Shown here: positions 1 to 9,111 of the stretch, one piece after another | How positions within the stretch are numbered: position 1 is the stretch's first letter | How the letters are laid out: each line of letters begins with the position of its first letter | Assembly (NCBI GenBank): GCA_016861105.1 | Contig: BOKS01000005.1 | Location: forward strand, 223,165-287,164 | Direction: 5' to 3' | Source: Betaproteobacteria bacterium | GTDB lineage: Bacteria; Pseudomonadota; Gammaproteobacteria; Burkholderiales; Casimicrobiaceae | Length of the DNA stretch: 64,000 nucleotides | Notes under the pieces: model-generated | The model's database searches: none | Told to the model about the DNA's origin: nothing | The model's input: only the letters and a program-made list of their open reading frames with translations | Translations under genes and position numbers: made by a program

Positions 1-210
1 ACGCTGCTCGGCGGCGCGGCGCTGCCGGACGGACGCGTGGTGCTCGTCGGCCGCGAAGGCGTCGTCCTCGAGAGCCGCGACCAGGGCCGCTCCTTCGCGG
101 CGACGAAGGGCGCCGACGGCAGGACGCTCGCCGCCGTCGGCGTGCTGCCCGACGGCACGCGCATCGTCGGCGGGGACGGCGGCGCGGCGCGCGCGGGCGA
201 GCGCGGCTGA
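1..210 (+). CDS. C-terminal end of a YCF48/BNR-repeat-like exported protein (partial)
   Basis: The first frame is open from the window edge to a TGA at 208-210, giving 69 residues. The text is made of short glycine/aspartate-rich beta-strand units such as LPDGRVVLVG and LPDGTRIVGGD, typical of the BNR/YCF48-type beta-propeller proteins annotated as photosystem II stability factor-like. In Proteobacteria such genes often precede an MMPL-family exporter, and here an exporter starts 21 nt downstream, so the two probably form an operon. The N-terminus and any signal peptide are outside the window. The family call rests on a short repeat pattern and on context. Confidence 0.6.
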   Translation, partial: TLLGGAALPDGRVVLVGREGVVLESRDQGRSFAATKGADGRTLAAVGVLPDGTRIVGGDGGAARAGERG

Positions 211-230
211 CCGGACGCGGCGGGACGGCG

Positions 231-2603
231 ATGGCGCGACCACGGGCAGCGTTCGACCGGTTCGTCGCCGCCCTCGCCCACGCGATCTTCGTCCGGCGCG
301 TGCCGCTGCTCGCCGCCTTCGCGGTCGTCACGGCCCTGCTCGTGGCGTCGGCCACCACCCTGCGCGTGGACGCGGGCTTCAACAAGATGGTGCCGCTCGG
401 GCACGAGTACATGCGCACGTTCACGGCCTACCAGAAGGTGTTCGGCGGCGCGAACCGCGTGCTGGTCGCGCTGCGCGTGCGCGGCGAGGGCGACATCTAC
501 ACGGCGGACTTCATGCGCTCGCTCAGGGAGGCCACCGACGACGTGTTCTTCATCCCCGGCGTCGACCGCGCGACCGTGACGTCGCTGTTCACGCCGAACG
601 TGCGCTTCATCGAGGTCGTCGAGGAAGGGTTCGCCGGCGGGAACGTCGTGCCCGCCACCTTCCGCGGCACGGCGGACGACCTCGCCGTCGTGCGCGAGAA
701 CGTGCTGAAGTCGGGCAGCGTGGGGCGGCTGGTGGCCAACGACTTCCGCGGCGCGCTGATCCGCGCCGAGCTGCTGGAGGTGGACCCCGGGTCGGGCGCG
801 AGGCTCGACTACCGCGCCGTCGCCGAGCGGCTCGAGGCCGTGCGGGCGAAGTACCAGGCGCAGGGCGTCGACGTGCACGTCATCGGGTTCGCCAAGGCGG
901 TCGGCGACATCACCGAGGGCGCGATCGGCGTGCTCGCGTTCTTCGGGCTCGCGTTCCTGATCACCGCGCTGCTGCTCTGGTGGTACACGCGCTCGCTGCC
1001 GCTGACCGCGATCGCGCTGGTCTGCGCGCTGATGCCGGTCGTCTGGCTGCTCGGCGTACTTCCGCTGCTCGGCTACGGCATCGACCCGATGTCGATCCTC
1101 GTGCCCTTCCTCATCTTCTCCATCGGCGTCTCGCACGCGGTGCAGATGACCAACGTCTGGGCGGACGAGGTCGCCGCCGGCGCCGACCGGCTGCACGCGG
1201 CGCGCGCCGCGTTCCTCAAGCTGTTCGTACCGGGGACCGTCGCGCTGGTCTGCAACGCGCTCGGCTTCCTGGTGATCATGCACATCAGGATCGACGTCGT
1301 GCGCGAGCTGGGGATCACGGCGAGCGTCGGCGTGGCGCTGATGATCGTGACCAACAAGGTGCTGCTGCCGATCCTGCTGTCCTGGCTGCCGGCGCCGGCC
1401 GCGCCGCGGCCCACGGCCAGCCCTCGCGTCGAGCGGCTCTGGTGGTCGATCTCCCGCTTCACCGAGCGGCGCGTCGCGCTCGTCGCGCTGCTCGCCGCCG
1501 GCGCGCTGCTCGCCGCCGGCAGCATGAAGGCGCGCGAGCTGCGCACCGGCGACCTCGGCAAGGGCATCCCCGAACTGCACGACGGGTCGCGCTACAACCG
1601 CGACAACGCCGCGATCGTCGACAACTTCTCGATCGGCGTCGACGTGCTGTCGGTGATCGTCCAGACCCGGGACATCGACGGCGCGTGCACCGACTTCGCC
1701 GTGATGGACGCCGTCGACCGCTTCGACTTCCACATGCGCAACGTCCACGGCGTGCAGTCGGTGCTCTCGCTGCCCGGCGTGGCGAAGGTGGTCAACGCCG
1801 GATGGAACGAGGGCAGCCCCGACTGGCGCGCGCTGTCGCGCAACCCCGACGTGCTGGCGCAGTCGGTGACGCCGATCGACACGGCGACGGGGCTCCTCAA
1901 CACCGACTGCAGCGCGATGCAGGTGCTGGTGTTCACGCGCGACCACCAGGGCACGACCATCGCGCACATCGTGCGCGAGGTGAAGCGCTTCGCCGCCGCG
2001 AACGCCACGCCGAACGTGGAGTTCCGGCTCGCCAGCGGCAACGTCGGCGTGATGGCGGCGACCAACGAGGCGGTCGACGCGGCCGAGGTCACGATGCTGC
2101 TCGCGCTGTTCGGCGCGATCATCCTGCTGTGTCTCGTCACGTTCCGGTCCGTCGCCGCCGTGCTGTGCATCATCCTGCCGCTGACGCTCGTGTCGATCCT
2201 GTGCAACGCGCTGATGGCGACGCTGGGCATCGGGCTCAAGGTCTCGACGCTGCCGGTGATCGCCCTCGGCGTCGGCGTCGGCGTCGACTACGGGATCTAC
2301 CTCTACGAACGGATGAAGCACGAGCTGGAGGACCGCGGCGCCCCGCTGCGCGAGGCGTTCCACGAGGCGCTGCGCAGCCGCGGCACGGCCGCGGTGTTCA
2401 CCGCCCTCACGATGGGCATCGGCGTCGGGACCTGGACGTTCTCGGCGCTCAAGTTCCAGGCCGACATGGGCCTGCTGCTCGCGTTCATGTTCGTGGTCAA
2501 CATGCTCGGCGCGATCTTCGTCCTGCCGGCCCTGGCGGCTTTCCTGCTGCGGCCCGCGCCTCGTCCGCAGGGCGAGGCGCCGCTCCCCGCGCGCGCGCCT
2601 TGA
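231..2603 (+). CDS. MMPL/RND-superfamily exporter
   Basis: A 790-residue inner-membrane protein with the duplicated RND layout. There is one helix near residues 20-40, a large extracytoplasmic loop, a bundle of helices around 230-390, a second single helix near 415-435, a second loop, and a final bundle around 620-775. The last bundle carries GVGVGVDYGIYLYER, the conserved SSD/MMPL-type segment with an intramembrane Asp. At about 790 residues it fits the hydrophobe/amphiphile MMPL exporters (HpnN-like and relatives) rather than the 1,040-residue AcrB type. The substrate is unknown; lipids or hydrophobic compounds are typical for the family. The ATG follows a GGGACGG-like ribosome site. It lies just after the YCF48-like gene, a common pairing. 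Confidence 0.85.
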   Translation: MARPRAAFDRFVAALAHAIFVRRVPLLAAFAVVTALLVASATTLRVDAGFNKMVPLGHEYMRTFTAYQKVFGGANRVLVALRVRGEGDIYTADFMRSLREATDDVFFIPGVDRATVTSLFTPNVRFIEVVEEGFAGGNVVPATFRGTADDLAVVRENVLKSGSVGRLVANDFRGALIRAELLEVDPGSGARLDYRAVAERLEAVRAKYQAQGVDVHVIGFAKAVGDITEGAIGVLAFFGLAFLITALLLWWYTRSLPLTAIALVCALMPVVWLLGVLPLLGYGIDPMSILVPFLIFSIGVSHAVQMTNVWADEVAAGADRLHAARAAFLKLFVPGTVALVCNALGFLVIMHIRIDVVRELGITASVGVALMIVTNKVLLPILLSWLPAPAAPRPTASPRVERLWWSISRFTERRVALVALLAAGALLAAGSMKARELRTGDLGKGIPELHDGSRYNRDNAAIVDNFSIGVDVLSVIVQTRDIDGACTDFAVMDAVDRFDFHMRNVHGVQSVLSLPGVAKVVNAGWNEGSPDWRALSRNPDVLAQSVTPIDTATGLLNTDCSAMQVLVFTRDHQGTTIAHIVREVKRFAAANATPNVEFRLASGNVGVMAATNEAVDAAEVTMLLALFGAIILLCLVTFRSVAAVLCIILPLTLVSILCNALMATLGIGLKVSTLPVIALGVGVGVDYGIYLYERMKHELEDRGAPLREAFHEALRSRGTAAVFTALTMGIGVGTWTFSALKFQADMGLLLAFMFVVNMLGAIFVLPALAAFLLRPAPRPQGEAPLPARAP

Positions 2604-2675
2604 TCCTGCGCAGTGCCCCGCGTGGCGGCGATGCTAGAATCGCCCGCCGTTCTCCCCTCCGCAGTCCGCCCCCCG

Positions 2676-3311
2676 ATGCCGACGACGCCCGACCCGCTTT
2701 CGCTCGCGAGCGCGAGGATGAGGCCGCTGCCGCACCTCATCTTCATGAGCCGGTGGCTGCAGCTGCCGCTGTACCTCGGCCTCATCGTCGCGCAGGGCGT
2801 CTACGTGTGGCACTTCTGGGTCGAGCTCGTGCACCTCGTCGAGGCCGTGTTCGGCAACGCGGAGGCGATGGAGGCGATCGTGACGGCCGTGACCCCGCCG
2901 GGGCAGGCGGGCTCGGCGGTGAAGATGCCGTCGGAGACGGTGATCATGCTCGTGGTGCTCGGCCTGATCGACGTCGTCATGATCAGCAACCTGCTGATCA
3001 TGGTGATCGTCGGCGGCTACGAGACGTTCGTCTCGCGCATGCGCCTCGAAGGACACCCGGACCAGCCCGAGTGGCTGTCGCACGTGAACGCGAGCGTGCT
3101 GAAGGTCAAGCTCGCCACCGCCATCATCGGCATCTCGTCGATCCACCTGCTGAAGTCGTTCATCAACGCGCAGGCCTACGACGAGAAGACGCTGCTCTGG
3201 CAGACGGCGATCCACATCACGTTCCTGCTCTCCGCGATGGCGATCGCGGCCACCGATCGCCTGATGCCCGCCGCGGCCGGGCGCAGGCACGGCGCGCAGG
3301 TCCCCCACTGA
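2676..3311 (+). CDS. UPF0114 family inner-membrane protein (YqhA-like)
   Basis: A 211-residue membrane protein with about four helices. It closely follows the YqhA pattern: an N-terminal [13 protein letters not shown], a central [23 protein letters not shown] and a final [18 protein letters not shown]. The function of the family is not established. A GTG 63 nt upstream is in frame, but the ATG at 2676 puts the family N-terminus at the expected place. A TAGAAT hexamer at 2634-2639 could be the -10 element of its promoter. It is not obviously co-transcribed with the exporter, whose stop is 72 nt upstream. Confidence 0.85.
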   Translation: MPTTPDPLSLASARMRPLPHLIFMSRWLQLPLYLGLIVAQGVYVWHFWVELVHLVEAVFGNAEAMEAIVTAVTPPGQAGSAVKMPSETVIMLVVLGLIDVVMISNLLIMVIVGGYETFVSRMRLEGHPDQPEWLSHVNASVLKVKLATAIIGISSIHLLKSFINAQAYDEKTLLWQTAIHITFLLSAMAIAATDRLMPAAAGRRHGAQVPH

Positions 3312-3348
3312 CCACGGGCGTGCCGCGCCGCGCCCTCGGAGCACCGCC

Positions 3349-4863
3349 ATGACCACGATCCGCCAGGACGACTTCGTCGCCAGCGTCGCCGACGCGTTCC
3401 AGTTCATCAGCTACTACCACCCGGCCGACTACGTCCGCGCGCTCGCGCAGGCCTACGAGCGCGAGGCCTCGCCGGCGGCGAAGGACGCGATGGCGCAGAT
3501 CCTCATCAACTCGCGGATGTCCGCCGAGGGGCACCGGCCGATGTGCCAGGACACCGGCATCGCCATCGCGTTCGTCCGCGTGGGCATGGACGTGCGCTGG
3601 GACGCGAAGCTCTCGCTGCAGCAGATGGTCGACGAGGGCGTGCGCCGCGCCTACACCGACAGGGACAACCCGCTGCGCGCCTCGGTGCTGGCCGACCCCG
3701 ACGGCACGCGGACCAACACGAAGGACAACACGCCCGCGGTCGTGCACGTCGAGCTCGTTCCCGGCGACGAGGTCGAGGTCATCGTGGCCGCGAAGGGCGG
3801 CGGGTCGGAGAACAAGTCGAAGTTCGCCTGCCTGCTGCCCAGCGACAGCATCGTCGACTGGGTGCTCTCCGTCGTGCCGACGATGGGCGCGGACTGGTGC
3901 CCGCCCGGCATCCTGTCGCTGGGCGTCGGCGGAACGCCCGAGAAGGCGATGCTGCTCGCGAAGTGGGGCATGATGGACCCGATCGACATGCAGCAGCTGC
4001 TCGCCCGCGGCCCGTCGAGCCACGCGGAGGAGTTGCGCATCGAGCTCTACGAGAAGGTCAACGCGCTGGGCATCGGCGCGCAGGGCCTGGGCGGGCTCAC
4101 CACGGTGCTCGACGTCAAGGTCGCCGACTGGCCGACGCACGCCGCTTCCAAGCCGGTCGCGCTGCTGCCCAACTGCGCAGCGACGCGCCACGCGCACTTC
4201 GTGCTCGACGGCTCGGGGCCGGCGCGCCTCGCGCCGCCTTCGCTCGACGACTGGCCGAAGCTCGCGCTCGACTTCGGCGCGAGCCGCCGCGTCGACCTCG
4301 ACACGCTGACGCGCGCGGACATCGCCGCGTGGAAGGCGGGCGACCGCCTGCTGCTCAGCGGCAGGCTGCTGACGGGGCGCGACGCCGCGCACAAGCGCCT
4401 CACCGAGATGCTCGCGCGCGGCGAGACGCTCCCGGTCGACTTCCGCGACCGCTTCATCTACTACGTCGGCCCGGTCGACGCGGTCCGCGACGAGGCGGTG
4501 GGGCCCGCCGGGCCCACGACCTCCTCGCGCATGGACAGGTTCACCGAGACGATGCTGGCGCAGACGGGCCTGATCGGGATGGTGGGCAAGTCGGAGCGCG
4601 GTCCCGCAGCGGTGGAGGCGATCCGCAGGCACGGCGCCGTCTACTGCATCGCCGTGGGCGGCGCAGCGTACCTCGTGTCGAAGGCGATCAAGCGCTCGAA
4701 GGTGCTCGCCTTCGGCGACCTCGGCATGGAGGCGATCTACGAGTTCGAGGTGCAGGACATGCCGGTGATCGTCGCCGTCGACGCGCAGGGCGCTTCCGTG
4801 CACCGGAGCGGTCCGGCCGAGTGGCGCGCGCGCATCGGCCGAATTCCCGTCGCCGTCGCGTGA
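3349..4863 (+). CDS. fumA: fumarate hydratase, class I (iron-sulfur)
   Basis: Predicted cytosolic 504-residue fumarase that interconverts fumarate and L-malate in the TCA cycle. It has the single-chain class I layout: an N-terminal alpha domain with the cluster cysteines, then a C-terminal beta domain. The three likely [4Fe-4S] ligands are Cys66 (MCQDTG), Cys184 (DWCPPG) and Cys276 (LPNCAATR). The C-terminal half carries TSSRMDRFTETML and GKSERGP, both conserved in the family. The length agrees with the usual 500-550 residues. It starts 37 nt after the UPF0114 gene and might be co-transcribed with it. Class I fumarases are oxygen-sensitive; no class II fumC lies in the window. Confidence 0.93.
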   Translation: MTTIRQDDFVASVADAFQFISYYHPADYVRALAQAYEREASPAAKDAMAQILINSRMSAEGHRPMCQDTGIAIAFVRVGMDVRWDAKLSLQQMVDEGVRRAYTDRDNPLRASVLADPDGTRTNTKDNTPAVVHVELVPGDEVEVIVAAKGGGSENKSKFACLLPSDSIVDWVLSVVPTMGADWCPPGILSLGVGGTPEKAMLLAKWGMMDPIDMQQLLARGPSSHAEELRIELYEKVNALGIGAQGLGGLTTVLDVKVADWPTHAASKPVALLPNCAATRHAHFVLDGSGPARLAPPSLDDWPKLALDFGASRRVDLDTLTRADIAAWKAGDRLLLSGRLLTGRDAAHKRLTEMLARGETLPVDFRDRFIYYVGPVDAVRDEAVGPAGPTTSSRMDRFTETMLAQTGLIGMVGKSERGPAAVEAIRRHGAVYCIAVGGAAYLVSKAIKRSKVLAFGDLGMEAIYEFEVQDMPVIVAVDAQGASVHRSGPAEWRARIGRIPVAVA

Positions 4864-5125
4864 GCGCCGCCGGCCGCGCGGCGGGGCCGCCACCCGTCGC
4901 CAGCGCGGCCGCGGCAAGCGAGTTCGCGTCCGCCCTCCGCGCGTAAACCCCGTACCGGATGGGCGGCGCGGAGGGCTCGTGCGGCACGGTGTATCCTTCG
5001 CGGACGCCGGAGCTTCGCGACCCCGCGGGCGCGTCCGCGTCGCACGGCGCGCCCCGCGCGCGCCGGGACGCCCGCTCTCGACCGGCTCGAAGAGGCCGCC
5101 CCCAGCACGCCACCACGTGGAGCCT

Positions 5126-6076
5126 GTGCCCGACGCTTTCCGGACACGCCGGCGGGGCCTTTCCGCCGTCGCCGGCCGTCCCGGTCCCTGCGCTTCCCGC
5201 AGCCGCGCTGCCGCGCTCGCCCTCGCGGCAGCGGTCGCGCTCCCCGCGGGTGCCCAGTCCGCGCGCCTGCTCGTCGTGCAGTCGGCGGACTCGCCGCGCC
5301 TCGTCCGCACGCTGGCCGCGCTGCGCGAGCGCTCGCCGCTCCCCGTCGACGTGGTTCCGCTGCCGCACGACGCCCACGAGCTGAGCCGCGAGTGGTCGCG
5401 CAGCGGCCGCGGCAGCGTGCTCGTCGCGCTCGGCCCGCGCGCGAGCGACGCCGTCGTCGAGGTCGGGCTCGGCGGGGCGGCCGTCCACTGCCTCGCCGGC
5501 GCCGACGCGTTGCGCGCGGGGCTCCCGGCCGTGCCGTCGGAGGTCCCGGTCGACCAGCAGGCCGCGTGGCTCGGACGGCTGCTGCCGCGCGCGCGCACCG
5601 TCGGCCTGCTCTACGACCCGGCGATCAACACGCGCCGCGCCGAAGCGCACGCCGCCGGGCTCGCGCTCGCCGGCTACCGCACGCTGCAGCAGCCCGTCGC
5701 GTCGCCCGCCGACCTGCCGCACGGGCTCGAGCGGCTCGCGGGCCGGGCCGACGTGCTGCTCGCGCTGCCCGACGGCACCGTCTACACCCACGAGTCCTCG
5801 CGCGGCCTGCTGCTCTACAGCTTCCGCAAGCGCATTCCGCTCGTGGGCCCCGGCGAGCAGTGGGTGAAGCGCGGCGCGCTCTACGCGCTCGACTGGGACT
5901 ACGCCGACGTCGGCGCGGCGTGCGCCGCGCTCGCCGCGCGCGAGTCGAACCCGCGTGCGCCCGCCGCGGTGGCGCAGCCGCGCATCCGCGTGTCGGTGAA
6001 CACGAAGAGCGCGGGCCACTTCGGCGTCGCGTGGCCCGACGACCTGCTGCGGCTGGTCGACGCGCGCCATGAATGA
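5126..6076 (+). CDS. ABC-type solute-binding protein (PF04392-like), probable sensor partner
   Basis: A 316-residue protein from a GTG start. It has an Arg-rich N-region, then AAALALAAAVALPAGAQ, a good signal peptide with cleavage after AQ, so it is predicted to be periplasmic. The rest resembles the ABC_sub_bind family: two Rossmann-like lobes with VGLLYDP and VLLALPDGTVYTHES. The reading frame stays open upstream to 4979, but that part is low-complexity and would bury the signal peptide. No permease or ATPase gene is nearby. Instead the last 8 nt overlap the GGDEF-EAL gene, suggesting that this protein senses a ligand and signals to that enzyme. Confidence 0.7.
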   Translation: MPDAFRTRRRGLSAVAGRPGPCASRSRAAALALAAAVALPAGAQSARLLVVQSADSPRLVRTLAALRERSPLPVDVVPLPHDAHELSREWSRSGRGSVLVALGPRASDAVVEVGLGGAAVHCLAGADALRAGLPAVPSEVPVDQQAAWLGRLLPRARTVGLLYDPAINTRRAEAHAAGLALAGYRTLQQPVASPADLPHGLERLAGRADVLLALPDGTVYTHESSRGLLLYSFRKRIPLVGPGEQWVKRGALYALDWDYADVGAACAALAARESNPRAPAAVAQPRIRVSVNTKSAGHFGVAWPDDLLRLVDARHE

Positions 6077-8432
6077 CTCCGCGGCCCCGCAGCCGGGCGT
6101 CCCTCCGCTCGACGCGCCGTCGGACGGCAGGCGCGGCGGCATCCGCCGCCTGCGCAAGCACCTGCTGCCGCTCGCCTCCGAGTCCATGTCGCCGATCGAC
6201 CTGCCGCCGGTGCGATCGGGCCTGCTGTTCAAGCTCAACCTCCTGACCGTCGGCCTCATCGTCCTCACCGCGGTCGCGATCTCCTCCTACTACTTCTGGT
6301 TGCAGTGGGGAAGCGAGGACCGCGAGCTGCGCCAGCGCGCGGCCTCGCACGTCGGCATCCTGAGCGAGCTCGCCGAGTTCGCCGTCTACACGTCGGACCG
6401 CGCGTCGATCGACCAGCTGCTGCAGGGCCTCTCGATCAACCGCGACGTCGCCTACGCGATGGTGCTCGACGCGAAGCTCGCGCCGATCGCCCAGCGCCGC
6501 TTCGGCGAGACCATCGGGGAGCGGCCGATCCCGGCGCCGGCCCCCGACGTCGCGCCGCCCAAGGTCGGCGAGATGCACGAAGTCGAGCAGGCGATCGGCG
6601 GCCGGCGCTATCTCGAGCTGTTCGCCGCGATCGGCGGCACGCCGAACGACGACGCGCGTGCGCTCTCCGCGGCGGCGGCCGAGGCCGGCGGCCGGTCGGC
6701 CGCCGGCGGCGCGCCGATCGGCTACCTGCGCCTCGGCATGTCCTTCGAGCGCCAGCGCGACGAGATGGTCGCCCGCATCCTCGGCACGCTGACCGTCGTG
6801 CTGCTGCTCACCGTCGTCGCCGTCATCGCGTCGCTGCTGCTGACGCGCCGCCTGGTCGCGCCGATGCGGCGCCTGATGCGCGCGGCGCGGGCGGTCGGCG
6901 CCGGCCGCCTCGACGTCTACGTCCCCGCGTCGTCGTCCGACGAGCTGGGCCTGCTGACGCACACGTTCAACCACATGACGCAGCGCCTCTCCGAGTCGCA
7001 GGCCGAGGTCGCGAACTACCAGCGCACGCTGGAGGACAAGGTCGCGCAGCGCACCCGGGAGCTGGAGGTGGCCACGGCGCACGCCTACAAGCTCGCGCAG
7101 CACGACATCCTGACCGGGCTGCCGAACCGCAGCCTGCTCAACCAGCGGCTGCGCCAGATCTTCGCGCAGGCGCAGCGCAGCGGGCTGCAGGTCGCCTGCC
7201 TGTTCCTCGACTTCGACCACTTCAAGCGGATCAACGACACGCTCGGCCACGACGCCGGCGACCAGCTGCTGCAGTCGATCGCGCAGCGCCTCACCAACGC
7301 GGTGCGCGAGTCCGACACGGTGGCCCGGCTCGGCGGCGACGAGTTCGTCGTGATCCTCCCCGGCCTCGACCCGGCGCACGCGACCTTCGAGATCATGACC
7401 GTGCTGCAGCGCGTGCGCGACTCGTTCCACGCGCCGTTCCGCCTCGCCGACCAGACCCCGACGCTCACGTGCTCGATCGGCGTCTCGGTCTACCCGCTCG
7501 ACGCCGTCGACGCCGTCACGCTCATCAAGCAGGCGGACACGGCGATGTACGCGGCGAAGGAGGCGGGACGCAACTCCTACCGCTTCTACACGGCGGACAT
7601 GAACGCGCGCGTGCAGCAGAGGCTCCAGCTGGAGACCGACATGCGCCGCGGTCTGATGGACGACGAGTTCTTCCTCGTCTACCAGCCGCAGATCGACCTG
7701 CGCAGCGGCCGCGCCTGCGGCGTCGAGGCGCTGCTGCGCTGGCGCGACCCCACGCGCGGCGTGGTCTCGCCGGCCGAGTTCATCCCGATCGCCGAGGAGT
7801 CGGGCATGATCCAGGCGCTCGGCGCCCGCGTGCTGCGCGACGCCTGCCGCCAGGTCATGCAGTGGCACAAGTCGAGCATGCCGCTGCGGCTCGCGGTCAA
7901 CCTGTCGGTGCAGCAGCTGCAGCACGAGAGCTGGCTGTCGGTCGTCGAGGAGGCGCTGGCGTCCACCGGCCTGCCGTCGCACTACCTCGACCTCGAGATC
8001 ACCGAGAGCGTCATCATCACGCATCCCGAGCGCGCGGTCGCGACGCTGGTGCGCCTGAAGCAGATGGGCGTGTCGATCACCGTGGACGACTTCGGCACCG
8101 GCTACTCGTCGCTTTCCTACCTCGCGCGGCTGCCGATCCAGGGCGTGAAGATCGACCAGCGCTTCGTGCGCGGCCTCGAGCAGAACCGCAACGACGAGGC
8201 GATCACGCAGGCCATCATCGCGCTCTCGCACTCGCTGGGACTGCGCGTGATCGCCGAGGGTGTGGAGACCGTCGCGCAGCTCGAGTACCTGAAGCGGCAC
8301 GGCTGCGAGGAAGCGCAGGGCTTCCTGATCGCGCGCCCGCTCGAGGAGCCGGAGCTGCGGCAGTGGTTCCACCGCACGGAGGCCGAGCGCGCCGCGGCGC
8401 AGCCGCAGCCGGACCTGTGGACGGGGAGTTGA
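6069..8432 (+). CDS. membrane-bound GGDEF-EAL protein with HAMP domain
   Basis: A 787-residue c-di-GMP signalling protein. Domains in order: cytoplasmic tail, helix at about 52-77, periplasmic sensor region to about 235, second helix 238-260, HAMP at about 260-312, a short coiled coil, then GGDEF and EAL domains. The cyclase motif GGDEF is intact at 422-426 and is preceded by an RESD inhibitory site at 413-416. The EAL motif is intact at 553-555, and DDFGTGYSSLSYL follows. Both activities are therefore possible. Its start overlaps the preceding binding-protein gene by 8 nt, which implies translational coupling. The pair resembles the NspS-MbaA arrangement, where a periplasmic binding protein controls a GGDEF-EAL enzyme. 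Confidence 0.92.
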   Translation: MNDSAAPQPGVPPLDAPSDGRRGGIRRLRKHLLPLASESMSPIDLPPVRSGLLFKLNLLTVGLIVLTAVAISSYYFWLQWGSEDRELRQRAASHVGILSELAEFAVYTSDRASIDQLLQGLSINRDVAYAMVLDAKLAPIAQRRFGETIGERPIPAPAPDVAPPKVGEMHEVEQAIGGRRYLELFAAIGGTPNDDARALSAAAAEAGGRSAAGGAPIGYLRLGMSFERQRDEMVARILGTLTVVLLLTVVAVIASLLLTRRLVAPMRRLMRAARAVGAGRLDVYVPASSSDELGLLTHTFNHMTQRLSESQAEVANYQRTLEDKVAQRTRELEVATAHAYKLAQHDILTGLPNRSLLNQRLRQIFAQAQRSGLQVACLFLDFDHFKRINDTLGHDAGDQLLQSIAQRLTNAVRESDTVARLGGDEFVVILPGLDPAHATFEIMTVLQRVRDSFHAPFRLADQTPTLTCSIGVSVYPLDAVDAVTLIKQADTAMYAAKEAGRNSYRFYTADMNARVQQRLQLETDMRRGLMDDEFFLVYQPQIDLRSGRACGVEALLRWRDPTRGVVSPAEFIPIAEESGMIQALGARVLRDACRQVMQWHKSSMPLRLAVNLSVQQLQHESWLSVVEEALASTGLPSHYLDLEITESVIITHPERAVATLVRLKQMGVSITVDDFGTGYSSLSYLARLPIQGVKIDQRFVRGLEQNRNDEAITQAIIALSHSLGLRVIAEGVETVAQLEYLKRHGCEEAQGFLIARPLEEPELRQWFHRTEAERAAAQPQPDLWTGS

Positions 8433-8468
8433 CGGGGGCCGCGCCGCGGTCGCCGCCGCCCGCCGTCA
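8430..8468. terminator. candidate bidirectional terminator between convergent genes
   Basis: An inverted repeat, TGACGGGGGC against GCCCGCCGTCA with one bulged base, encloses an 18-nt GC-rich loop. The arms include both the TGA of the GGDEF-EAL gene and the TGA of the opposing mocA-like gene. There is no U-tract, so it is only a candidate. Confidence 0.4.
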
Positions 8469-9041
8469 GAGGTCACCCGGCCGGTCGACGTCGCGCAGCA
8501 CGCCGGGGTCGTCGACGTCGATGCGCAGCGTCGCCCCCTCGTGGGCGGCGAGGATGCGCTTCGCGCCTTCGTCGCCGCCGAGCGCCATCAGATCGCCGCG
8601 CAGTCCGCTCGCGAACCCGACCGGGTGGCCGCGGCGCCCCTCGAACCACGGCGCGACGATGGACGCGCCGCCCGCCAGCGCGGCCGCCACGCGGGCGTGG
8701 GTGCGCGTCTCGATCCACGGCATGTCGGCGAGCGCAACGACGTAACCCGCCGCCTCTCCCGCAGCCGCCACGCCGGTCGCGAGGCTCGCCCCCATCCCCT
8801 CGTCCGCGCGGGCGGCGCGGATCACGCGCGCGCCCTCCGTCGCGAGCGCGTCCGCGAGCGCATCGTCGCCGGGACGGACCACCGCGACGACGTCGGGAAC
8901 CGCGGCGCGAAGCGCGCGCAGCGCCGCGACGCCGAGCGGAAGCGACGAGCCGTCCGGCCGGCGCAGCGGCGCGAGCAGCTTGCCGCCGCCGAAGCGCTCG
9001 CCGCGCCCGGCGGCGAGCAGGATGCCGACGATCCGTGCCAC
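8466..9041 (-). CDS. MocA-like molybdenum-cofactor nucleotidyltransferase
   Basis: A 191-residue protein of the MobA-like NTP-transferase family. It begins VARIVGILLAAGRGERFGG, matching the LAAGxSxRxG nucleotide-binding loop, followed by a lysine in GGKLLAPL. Further on are VVALADMPWIE and GHPVGF, which are typical of MocA/CoxD-type cytidylyltransferases. Such enzymes finish the molybdopterin cofactor for molybdenum hydroxylases. No hydroxylase genes lie nearby, so the acceptor is uncertain. The frame is open to 9098, but the GTG at 9041 puts the loop at the normal distance from the start. It is a single gene, convergent with the GGDEF-EAL gene. Confidence 0.78.
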   Translation of the reverse strand: MARIVGILLAAGRGERFGGGKLLAPLRRPDGSSLPLGVAALRALRAAVPDVVAVVRPGDDALADALATEGARVIRAARADEGMGASLATGVAAAGEAAGYVVALADMPWIETRTHARVAAALAGGASIVAPWFEGRRGHPVGFASGLRGDLMALGGDEGAKRILAAHEGATLRIDVDDPGVLRDVDRPGDL

Positions 9042-9111
9042 GCGCTCGCGACGCGTCAGCCCGCGTGAGCGCCCGTGACGCCCGGCACCGGCACGCACCG
9101 GCGCCGCGGCG

